A DNA stretch of 64,000 nucleotides from Rhizobium sp. RU36D (GTDB lineage Bacteria > Pseudomonadota > Alphaproteobacteria > Rhizobiales > Rhizobiaceae): positions 1 to 64,000 of the forward strand of contig NZ_FWXU01000004.1 of assembly GCF_900176345.1 (NCBI RefSeq), given 5' to 3'. The notes beneath the pieces are model-generated. The model did not search any database. It saw nothing but the letters and a program-made list of their open reading frames with translations, and was not told where the DNA came from. Shown here piece by piece: positions 37,683-44,689 of the stretch; position 1 is the stretch's first letter; every line of letters begins with the position of its first letter. Both the position numbers and the translations under genes were made by a program.

Positions 37683-39131
37683 TCACTCCGCTTTCAATCC
37701 CTTGAACGCCGCCAACGCCATGTCCCGCGCCTTGGCGTGATCAACGATCGGCTGAGGATAGGTCTTGCCCAGGCTGACGCCTGCTTCCTTCAGCACCGTG
37801 AGCGGTGCCTCGAAGGGACGGTGGATGAACTTGCCGGGCATATCCTTCAGTTCCGGCACGAAGCGGCGGACATATGCACCTTCCGGATCGAATTTTTCAC
37901 CCTGGGTGATTGGATTGAAGATGCGGAAGAAAGGGGAGGCGTCGGCGCCGGAGCCGGCGACCCATTGCCAGCTTGCGGCATTGGACGCGGGGTCGGCATC
38001 GACGAGCGTATCGCGGAACCAGCGCTCGCCTTCGCGCCAGTCGATTAAGAGGTCCTTGATCAGGAAGGAGGCGACAATCATGCGCACGCGATTGTGCATC
38101 CAGCCGGTCTGCCAGAGCTGGCGCATGCCGGCATCGACGATCGGATAGCCGGTCTGACCCTTCTGCCACTTCTCTAGCAGACCGTGCTGGTGGTGCCAGG
38201 GAAACGCGTCGAACTTGTCGTTCCAGTTTTTCGTGGCGAGGTCGGGGGCGTGATAAAGAAGGTGATAGGAAAAGTCCCGCCAGACCAGTTCCTTGCGGAA
38301 GTGGATGTAGTCCTCGCTGGAATAGTCGTCGGACAGTCCGCGCGTCGCGTGCCAAACGGTTGCCGGCGAGATTTCGCCGAGCGCCAGATGCGGGGATAGT
38401 CTGGAGACGTGTTCCTCGCCCGGAAAGTCGCGCCGGGTGCGATAACCCTTGAGCCCCGACTTGACGAAACCGGCAAGACGCTTCTGGGCGCCGGCCTCGC
38501 CGGGCTGCCATTCGGCCTCAAATCCCTTGGCCCAATTTGGCTTGGTTGGCATCAGATGCCAGACATCCAGAGCCTCGCCACTAGGCCAATGTTTGGGGGT
38601 GGGCAGGGAGGTTGGCACCGGGATGGGCTCCGGCGGCTCGCCTGAACCGTCCAGCGCTTTCCAGAAAGGCGTGTAGACACGGAAGTGACCGCCCGCACCG
38701 GTCTTCAGCTTGCTTGGTTCATGCAGGATCTGCCCGGCAAAGCTTTTGACCTCCAGGCCCTTGGCAGCGAGGTCGCGCTTGATCTCTTGGTCGATCGCCA
38801 TGCCGGGCGGATCGTAGCGCCGGTTCCAGTAGACAGCCCCGGCGCCTGTTTCCGCGATCAGATCCTCCAGAACACTGCTCGCCGACCCGCTGCGCAGGAC
38901 AAGCCGGCTGCCGAGCTCAGACAGCGCTCCGCCGAGGGCCGTCAGCGAGTGATGCAGCCACCACGCCTGCGCTGCCCCAAGCGGGCCGGTGCCGTCTTTT
39001 TCCGGCTCGCGGATATAGACTGGAATGACGGGGCCGCCGCGATTGACGGCGGCGACCAGCGCCAGATTGTCGAGGAGACGTAGATCCTTGCGGAACCAGA
39101 GGATGGTGGGAGAGGCGCTGTCATGCGGCAT
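37683..39131 (-). CDS. phrB: Deoxyribodipyrimidine photolyase
   Basis: A 482-residue light-dependent repair enzyme that splits cyclobutane pyrimidine dimers using FADH-. The N-terminal antenna domain starts LWFRKDLRLLDNLAL. The C-terminal FAD domain includes WRDFSYHLLYH, DAGMRQLWQTGWMHNRVRM and the family-typical FFRIFNPITQGEKFDPEG. Length is normal for class I photolyases. The start at 39131 has no strong ribosome-binding site. It is alone on its strand between the toxin-antitoxin pair and the ROK kinase. Confidence 0.95.
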   Translation of the reverse strand: MPHDSASPTILWFRKDLRLLDNLALVAAVNRGGPVIPVYIREPEKDGTGPLGAAQAWWLHHSLTALGGALSELGSRLVLRSGSASSVLEDLIAETGAGAVYWNRRYDPPGMAIDQEIKRDLAAKGLEVKSFAGQILHEPSKLKTGAGGHFRVYTPFWKALDGSGEPPEPIPVPTSLPTPKHWPSGEALDVWHLMPTKPNWAKGFEAEWQPGEAGAQKRLAGFVKSGLKGYRTRRDFPGEEHVSRLSPHLALGEISPATVWHATRGLSDDYSSEDYIHFRKELVWRDFSYHLLYHAPDLATKNWNDKFDAFPWHHQHGLLEKWQKGQTGYPIVDAGMRQLWQTGWMHNRVRMIVASFLIKDLLIDWREGERWFRDTLVDADPASNAASWQWVAGSGADASPFFRIFNPITQGEKFDPEGAYVRRFVPELKDMPGKFIHRPFEAPLTVLKEAGVSLGKTYPQPIVDHAKARDMALAAFKGLKAE

Positions 39132-39217
39132 GCAGGGGTCCTGGATCGTAATATCGTTCCCCCATTACGCCCACACGCCAGCCCCGGATCACCTCAAGTC
39201 GCCCACGGGGAAAGAGA

Positions 39218-40306
39218 TCACTCCTTCTCCTTCTTGGGTGGCTGCTTGTTCGAAAAGCGTGCATTGCCGAGGCCCGTGCCGATGGTCACCACGCCCCAAT
39301 GCGCCACATCCTGCATGAACGGCACCTGCGACAAGCCCTGCACCACCGCGTCATTGTGCATGATCACGAAGGTCTCGCGGCCGCCAATGCTCGGTATGGC
39401 CTTCATGATCTCTGCGGGGAGATTGAAGTGCTTGCTCTCCCAGTTGCCGCCCGGAAGGTTCTGCCCGCCGCGCTCGATCGAGCCGTCGGACCGTATAAGG
39501 CCAGGACAGGCGAGGCCGATGACAGGTGCGGGCGAAAGGCCCGCCTTCTCGGCCTTGTCAATCAGGTCGGTGAGCATGCGGATCAGTTCTGCAACGGCAT
39601 GGGTGCGGGCCGGATCCTCATCCGCGTGCCGCCAGATCTCTGACTTCCACACCTTAGCCTTGGACAGATCGGGCTTGTCGTCCATCTTCAGCTTGACAAC
39701 GCCGGCCCGGATATTGGTGCCACCGATATCGACGGCGAGAATGGCTTCGTGCCCCTTCAGCATCCATGCCGGCATCAGATGCGCCGCTCCGATCAGTCCG
39801 GCATCGTCGGGATGGTGCTTGATGGGGCTGAGTTCGACATTGATTCCCTCCATGTTCAAGAGAGCCATGGCGCGGGCAATCGCGAGTGCGCCGATGAAGC
39901 TTTCCTTGAAGCCGCCGCCGACTGCGATTCGCTGCGTGTTCTTCCAGGCGGAATCGGCGAGATAGCGGGTGAGAACCTTTGCGAGCTCCTGCGCAAAATC
40001 TTCCACAGCCCCCATGACCAAAGCCGCCGCCCTGACATCCTCACCACGCAGAAGGGCATCAAAATCCTTTTTTGAATAGTCTGAGGTCGGCTTTTCGCCA
40101 AGGGGATCGCCGCCGGCCTTCGCCATGCTTTTGCGCCAAAGGTCGATTTTCTTGGCAAAAGCACTCTTGTTGGCCTTGTCGCCGATGAAGCCGTCCTTGT
40201 CGCGACGTTCGAGATTGTAGTCGTCCACCGTGACGGCCGGCAGGTCATCAAGCCCGTGGGCAATCGGCGAGCCCGCATCCCGTGTCTTCGCCACTGACTT
40301 GGTCAT
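39218..40306 (-). CDS. ROK-family kinase with circularly permuted motif order
   Basis: A 362-residue sugar-kinase-like protein. In ordinary ROK kinases the ATP-binding DIGGTN is N-terminal and the GGG...GAA segment is C-terminal. Here IAVGGGF (130-132) and GLIGAAHLM come first, DIGGTNIRAG lies at 193-202, NDA at 318-320 and GTGLG at 343-347 near the end. The N-terminal helix around residues 85-120 (EDVRAAALVM, EDFAQELAKVL) matches the segment that normally precedes the GGG motif. The ROK CxCGxxGCxE zinc motif is absent. I infer a circular permutation of the fold; substrate unknown. The ATG at 40306 follows AGGAGGGG. It is divergent from otsB. Confidence 0.8.
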   Translation of the reverse strand: MTKSVAKTRDAGSPIAHGLDDLPAVTVDDYNLERRDKDGFIGDKANKSAFAKKIDLWRKSMAKAGGDPLGEKPTSDYSKKDFDALLRGEDVRAAALVMGAVEDFAQELAKVLTRYLADSAWKNTQRIAVGGGFKESFIGALAIARAMALLNMEGINVELSPIKHHPDDAGLIGAAHLMPAWMLKGHEAILAVDIGGTNIRAGVVKLKMDDKPDLSKAKVWKSEIWRHADEDPARTHAVAELIRMLTDLIDKAEKAGLSPAPVIGLACPGLIRSDGSIERGGQNLPGGNWESKHFNLPAEIMKAIPSIGGRETFVIMHNDAVVQGLSQVPFMQDVAHWGVVTIGTGLGNARFSNKQPPKKEKE

Positions 40307-40432
40307 TCGCACCCCTCCTGATAGACGCCCTTGCGGCGGTCTTTTCGCCACGTGCACAACGTGAAGATTCGTCAGAAGTTCCGGCGAAGGAACCGGTCTT
40401 GTCCTGCGGCTTGGCTGACCTAAGTCACCTCT

Positions 40433-41251
40433 ATGACCCAAGCCGAACGAGACCTGGAATCCGCTGAAGAACCCGTGTCATCCGTTTTGGACGGCGTGAC
40501 TCGCGACATTTTGCGGGAGTTGAAAGACGATCCCACCCATTGGGCGGTATTTCTGGATATAGACGGCACGCTCCTGGAACTTGCCTTGACCCCGGACGCC
40601 ATCATAGTGCCGCCGTCTTTGCCTGATGACCTGGATCGCCTGCGCGAAAGGCTTCAGGGCGCCATGGCGCTGGTTACCGGCCGGGCGCTCGCCTATGCCG
40701 ATCAGCTTTTTACCCCGCATCGCTTCCCGCTTGCCGGTTTGCACGGCGCTGAAATCCGCGACTGTAATGGAAATACTGCGCTCGCCAGCATCACCCCGGA
40801 ATTCGAAGCGCTGAAGCAGGCTATAGCCCGGGAAGCCGAATCGATGCCGGGCGTGTTGATCGAGGACAAGGGTGCGGCTGTTGCGGCCCATTATCGACTG
40901 GCGCCGGACTACCAGCAGGTTCTGGCGGAGCGCATGCAACATTATGTTCGCGAGGCCGGACCGGGATGGGCGCTTCAGCTCGGCAAAATGGTGTTTGAGA
41001 TCCGGCCCGCGCGGTCCAGCAAGGGCGACGCTGTGGAGTTTTTCATGCAGCAGGCTGCCTTTGCCAATCGACGGCCGCTAGCATTCGGCGACGATCTCAC
41101 GGACGAATCCATGTTCTCGGTCGTCAATGCGCGCGGTGGCCATGCCGTCAGGGTGGGAAATCTGGCCGCGCCGAGCTGCGCTGCCGGTCGTGCGCCATCG
41201 CCTGTCTTCGTGCGGGAGGCGATCGCAGCGATCGTGGCCGGTAATCATTGA
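40433..41251 (+). CDS. otsB: Trehalose-phosphatase
   Basis: A 272-residue HAD-family enzyme that removes phosphate from trehalose-6-phosphate. The motif FLDIDGTLLELA (DxDGT) lies near residue 40, then VTGRAL and the late motif FGDDLTDESMF. The trehalose-6-phosphate synthase gene otsA is not adjacent. It shares a 126-bp divergent spacer with the ROK-like kinase, so the two may be under common control in sugar metabolism. Confidence 0.93.
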   Translation: MTQAERDLESAEEPVSSVLDGVTRDILRELKDDPTHWAVFLDIDGTLLELALTPDAIIVPPSLPDDLDRLRERLQGAMALVTGRALAYADQLFTPHRFPLAGLHGAEIRDCNGNTALASITPEFEALKQAIAREAESMPGVLIEDKGAAVAAHYRLAPDYQQVLAERMQHYVREAGPGWALQLGKMVFEIRPARSSKGDAVEFFMQQAAFANRRPLAFGDDLTDESMFSVVNARGGHAVRVGNLAAPSCAAGRAPSPVFVREAIAAIVAGNH

Positions 41252-41380
41252 ACGGAACCACCACTGCAAAGGCGCGCCAGTATGGCTAAATGTAATCAGC
41301 CAGTATGCAGCCTCGCAAGGCGACGCCATGCCTATGGCTGGCTCTCTGCAGTCGGGATAGTCAGGAGGCTTTGAAATTCC

Positions 41381-41415
41381 AAAGAAAAAGGCCCGCGCTT
41401 TTCAGCGCAGGCCTT
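41381..41415 (-). terminator. Terminator after tRNA-Asn
   Basis: An 11-bp stem with one mismatch (AAGGCCTGCGC / GCGCGGGCCTT on the minus strand) is followed by a T-rich tail TTTCTTT. It lies about 10 bp past the tRNA-Asn 3' end. Confidence 0.85.
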
Positions 41416-41423
41416 ATAAAATC

Positions 41424-41498
41424 TGGCTCCCCGGGCCGGATTCGAACCGGCGACCTGTCGATTAACAGTCGAATGCTCTACCGCTGAGCTACCAGGGA
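41424..41498 (-). tRNA. tRNA-Asn(GUU)
   Basis: A 75-nt tRNA including an encoded CCA. The acceptor arms TCCCTGG and CCGGGGA pair with one G-U. The anticodon loop CTGTTAA gives anticodon GTT. The D- and T-arms are standard. An intrinsic terminator lies directly downstream. Confidence 0.97.
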
Positions 41499-41659
41499 TC
41501 AACCGCTTGCCGCGGTGTGAGTGGGCTAATACAAATGCTCGTTCGATTTGCCAAGCGGTTTTTCAAAAAAAACGTCATCGCCTTGTATTATTTTGTGGGT
41601 CGTCCCATGTTTTAGGCGGTGGCAAGATAGCGAAAACAGCACCGGACCCCCTGCAAAAT

Positions 41660-41941
41660 ATGGAAAATACCCGTCGATACCGCGTGGACGCGGCCCGTGG
41701 AAAACTTGTGCTGGGTCGTTTCGAGATTCCCATTCCACGATCTCGCGCCGGACGTCTGGCGATCGGATCCGTTCTCGTGCTGGGTGGCTGCCTCGGCTTT
41801 TTGCCCATTCTCGGTTTCTGGATGGTGCCGCTTGGCCTGGTCGTCCTGTCGCACGACATTCCCGTCGTTCGTCGTCGCCGTCGTCGCTTCACCGTTTGGT
41901 GGAAGCGGCGCTCGCCGCAGACGACTAGGGCAGGGCGATAG
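41660..41941 (+). CDS. Small membrane protein, unknown (93 aa)
   Basis: A basic N-terminus (residues 1-35) is followed by one or two hydrophobic helices (about 36-68, LAIGSVLVLGG and PILGFWMVPLGLVVL). A very arginine-rich cytoplasmic tail ends it (RRRRRR). The start at 41660 is uncertain because the frame is open upstream; this ATG removes an unlikely N-terminal extension. It lies between two tRNA genes. No function can be given. Confidence 0.65.
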   Translation: MENTRRYRVDAARGKLVLGRFEIPIPRSRAGRLAIGSVLVLGGCLGFLPILGFWMVPLGLVVLSHDIPVVRRRRRRFTVWWKRRSPQTTRAGR

Positions 41942-42085
41942 AGGTGCATGCGTGCGTGTCCGGGGCGGCAGGGCATGACATCAATCATTCAGCGATCCGC
42001 TTTGGATGAATTTGCAAAATAGCTCTTGCGCTTGTCATGGATCCGTTCTAAACGCCCGTCACCACTCGCTTTTAAGCAAACGGAC

Positions 42086-42159
42086 GGCCTCGTGGCGGAG
42101 TGGTGACGCAGAGGACTGCAAATCCTTGCACCCCGGTTCGATTCCGGGCGAGGCCTCCA
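42086..42159 (+). tRNA. tRNA-Cys(GCA)
   Basis: A 74-nt tRNA including an encoded CCA. The acceptor arms GGCCTCG and CGAGGCC pair fully. The anticodon loop CTGCAAA gives GCA at 42118-42120. The T-arm is GTTCGATTC. Confidence 0.97.
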
Positions 42160-42384
42160 ATTTTCCTATTCATTTCATTGACATAGCCGGCATGCCGGGC
42201 GGCTACGGCGACGTAGTCCGCGATCAGGGCTTCAGTGCGCATGACCTGATGCGTGCCGTGGTAGAAGGCCTGATTTCGGGGAAATCGGCCTGTCCTTGCG
42301 ATCGGACGCTTGAAAGCATGGCTACCTGCAATTAAGACACAGGTGATCGAACAAGATCCGGCTGATTTGGGGCGACAGGACATG

Positions 42385-43053
42385 ATGGATTTTGCAGCAG
42401 CACGCACGAAGATGGTCGACAACCAGATCCGGACGACCGACGTCACGTCGCATTCGGTGCTGAACGCCTTTCTGACCGTTCCGCGGGAGGCCTTTGTGCC
42501 TCAGAGCATGCGTGCGCTTGCCTATATAGATGAAGACATGCTGGTCGCGCCGGCCACCGCGTCTAGCCCGGCGCGCTACATTATGGAGCCGTCGCCGCTG
42601 GCCAAGTTGTTGCAGCTTGCCGCCATCACCAAGGACGATGTCGTCTTGGAGATCGGTTGCGGTGCCGGCTATGCCGCGGCACTGCTGTCTGAGCTTGCCG
42701 GTTCGGTCGTTGCCGTGGAATGCGACGAAGCTCTGGCCGCAAAGGCGCAGGCGACGCTCTCCGACCTCGGTCATGACAATGTGGCCGTTGTCACCGGACC
42801 GCTGGAAAAGGGCTATGCCGATGAGGCGCCCTATGACCTGATCTTCGTGAATGGTTCCGTGGAGCATGTCCCGGACGCGCTTTTGCAGCAGTTGCGCGAG
42901 GGCGGGCGTCTGGTGGCGGTGGTCGGCTACGGCAATGCCGCCCGCGCCGAGGTGCTGCTGAATTCCCGTGGCACGATTTCGCGCAGCAGCCATTTCAATG
43001 CAGCGGTCAAGCCACTGCCGGGCTTTGCAAAGGCGCGCGAATTCGTGTTCTAA
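42385..43053 (+). CDS. pcm: Protein-L-isoaspartate O-methyltransferase family protein
   Basis: A 222-residue SAM-dependent methyltransferase of the Pcm family. The N-terminal segment (MVDNQIRTTDVTSHSVL, then VPREAFVP) is typical of the alphaproteobacterial form. The SAM motif I is LEIGCGAGYAAAL, followed by VAVECDEALAAKA. Residues of the isoaspartate pocket are less conserved, so the substrate may differ from isoaspartate. The start at 42385 follows AGGA; an ATG 3 bp upstream is also possible. A GC palindrome lies downstream at 43105-43127. Confidence 0.88.
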   Translation: MDFAAARTKMVDNQIRTTDVTSHSVLNAFLTVPREAFVPQSMRALAYIDEDMLVAPATASSPARYIMEPSPLAKLLQLAAITKDDVVLEIGCGAGYAAALLSELAGSVVAVECDEALAAKAQATLSDLGHDNVAVVTGPLEKGYADEAPYDLIFVNGSVEHVPDALLQQLREGGRLVAVVGYGNAARAEVLLNSRGTISRSSHFNAAVKPLPGFAKAREFVF

Positions 43054-43104
43054 GCGAGTTTGTGAGCTCCTCGCGGGGCAAGCAGGCATCTAAAGCTATA
43101 TGTC

Positions 43105-43127
43105 GGCCGCGTCACAAGCGCGGCCGT
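43105..43127 (+). terminator. GC-rich palindrome after pcm
   Basis: An 8-bp perfect stem CGGCCGCG / CGCGGCCG with a 7-nt loop lies 52 bp past the pcm stop. The tail is not T-rich, so it is a weak terminator candidate. Confidence 0.45.
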
Positions 43128-43313
43128 TCGCGTCAGTGGTGTTTCGACCTTACGACAGTGCGATCTTTGCCGCTCGCGACAAAGCTGTGCATCACGGCGG
43201 ATTGATGGCGTGCGTCGATTCCGTTTTTCCATGACTTCACATACACTCGCTCGAATCGTTGTGCGGTCGAGGCGGCAGGTCGATCGGAAATTGTAAAAAT
43301 AGCGGGGAGTAAC

Positions 43314-44294
43314 ATGGCTCAGTCCAGTGTAGCGCGTGAACCGTCCATGGAAGAAATTCTGGCATCCATCCGACGGATCATCGAAAGCAATGATCCCGTC
43401 GGCAAGGACGCCGGCCGCTCCCCGATCTATGCCGGCGACGATAACATCGCGGAGGACGAGTTGAGCGTCGAGGATGCGCGCGAATTGTCGCTGATGCTGG
43501 AAGCCGCCAATGACAAGGCGCCGTCCGCCGCTCCTGCTGCACCGCAAATGCGGCCCGAGATGCGCATGTCGGCTCCGGCCCCCGAAATGAGGCCGGCGAT
43601 GCCGGTTGCCGAGACGCGGGCAGCGCCGGCGATGGTCGAGCCTGCGGCCGGCGAGCAGGCGCGGCAGGCCCCTAAGAGCATTTCTCTGGCCGATCTCGCC
43701 GCACGGGTGCGTGCAGCGGCCGATCGCGGCGAGGGCATGGGCCTGCGGCCGACGATCCAGCCGCAGCCGACGCAGGTCGAGAACCCCATGATGACGAGCC
43801 GCATGGCGGATTTGCGCAATCCGCCCGACGTGGCGCCGGAGCAGCCGGTTGCGCGTCAGGAGATGCCGCCGCGTCCGACGGCTCCCCAGCCGCAACAGCC
43901 GATGGGCTACCAGCCGGCCTCGGACTACCAGGCCATGGGCGCCGAATTGCAGGCCGCACTCGACAGCGCTGCCCGGCAAATTGCGCCGGCCGTATTGCGC
44001 GAGCCGATGGCGAAAGCCGTGGTCGCCCCCGCTCCGGAGGTCGCAGCGCCCGTTGCCGAACTCGAAGATCAGTCCCGCAGCCTTATTTCGGCGACGGCAG
44101 GCGAGCAGATCGCGCGATCCTTCGATGAGTTGGCTGCTGCGATCGATGGCACGCAACGCCGCTCGCTGGACGAAATGGCCGAGGAAATGCTGCGCCCGAT
44201 GCTGCAGGAATGGCTTGACGACAATTTGCCCACGCTAGTGGAGCGTCTTGTGCGTGAAGAAATCGAACGGGTGGCCCGCGGCCCCCGTCGTTAG
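43314..44294 (+). CDS. popZ: PopZ-like polar organising protein (DUF2497)
   Basis: A 326-residue scaffold protein. The N-terminal helix EPSMEEILASIRRIIES and the C-terminal helices EMAEEMLRPMLQEWLDDNLP and ERLVREEIERVA match PopZ from Caulobacter and Agrobacterium, which self-assembles at the cell pole and anchors chromosome and cell-cycle proteins. The middle (about 70-260) is low-complexity Pro/Ala/Met/Glu, as usual. It starts ATG behind GGGGAG and is followed by the structured non-coding element and valS. Confidence 0.92.
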   Translation: MAQSSVAREPSMEEILASIRRIIESNDPVGKDAGRSPIYAGDDNIAEDELSVEDARELSLMLEAANDKAPSAAPAAPQMRPEMRMSAPAPEMRPAMPVAETRAAPAMVEPAAGEQARQAPKSISLADLAARVRAAADRGEGMGLRPTIQPQPTQVENPMMTSRMADLRNPPDVAPEQPVARQEMPPRPTAPQPQQPMGYQPASDYQAMGAELQAALDSAARQIAPAVLREPMAKAVVAPAPEVAAPVAELEDQSRSLISATAGEQIARSFDELAAAIDGTQRRSLDEMAEEMLRPMLQEWLDDNLPTLVERLVREEIERVARGPRR

Positions 44295-44320
44295 GCTGCC
44301 GCAAACGGATCGGATAATCG

Positions 44321-44623
44321 AGCCGCGCCGGGTAGAGCCTTTCAGGGCCAAATAGAAACATTCTGCCGGAGCAGGTTTTTGTCAGGGCAGAGGCGATTGG
44401 CGATGGGCATACCTTTGCGTACGTCCGAGCCGATCGCCTCTGATCCTGGCAGAAAGATGCCCGGCCCTTCGGGCTGGCTGAAACGGGCCGCCTGATCGAC
44501 CGAATGGCTTGGCCGTAGAGCTTGGCTACGACACGCGCCATTCGGTCGATCATCCGACTCCGTTTGAGCCAGCAGAATGGTTTCTATTTGGCCCTGAAAG
44601 GCTCCAGCCGGGGCGGCTTTTTT
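44321..44623 (+). ncRNA. Candidate structured RNA (or palindromic element) upstream of valS
   Basis: Near-perfect long arms pair 44321-44366 with 44572-44619: about 46 bp with three mismatches and one bulge. They share GAGCCTTTCAGGGCC and AAATAGAAA. Inside are hairpin A (44380-44451, arms CAGAGGCGATTGGC / GCCGATCGCCTCTG) and a small GCCC-loop-GGGC hairpin (about 44463-44476). Helix C pairs 44476-44486 with 44560-44570 and encloses hairpin D, with perfect 15-bp arms GATCGACCGAATGGC (44494-44508) and GCCATTCGGTCGATC (44537-44551). The 3' arm contains a terminator hairpin plus six T. This is a multi-branched ~300-nt fold. I cannot assign a known family; a mobile palindromic repeat is the main alternative. 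Confidence 0.6.
44606..44623 (+). terminator. Intrinsic terminator at the end of the structured element
   Basis: AGCCG and CGGCT flank GGG, followed by TTTTTT. Its 5' strand can instead pair with 44321-44334 to close the long outer helix, so the terminator and outer stem overlap. It lies 67 bp before valS. Confidence 0.7.
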
Positions 44624-44689
44624 ATTGACTCGGTTTTTCCAGTCCTATTTACAACCCAGCTACGAGAACTCTGAAGATCTGGTCGGAAA

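Larger units (their letters stand above)
44295..44689. other. popZ-valS intergenic region
   Basis: A 395-bp spacer without a credible gene. It is occupied almost entirely by the structured element at 44321-44623, followed by an AT-rich stretch (44621-44660) that can hold the valS promoter, and the valS leader. Confidence 0.75.

Noticed and set aside
44321..44689. T-box leader or retron msr-msd upstream of valS
   Set aside because: No T-box sequence of the UGGNACC type is present and T-boxes are not expected in this group. No reverse transcriptase gene lies in the window, so a retron is unsupported.
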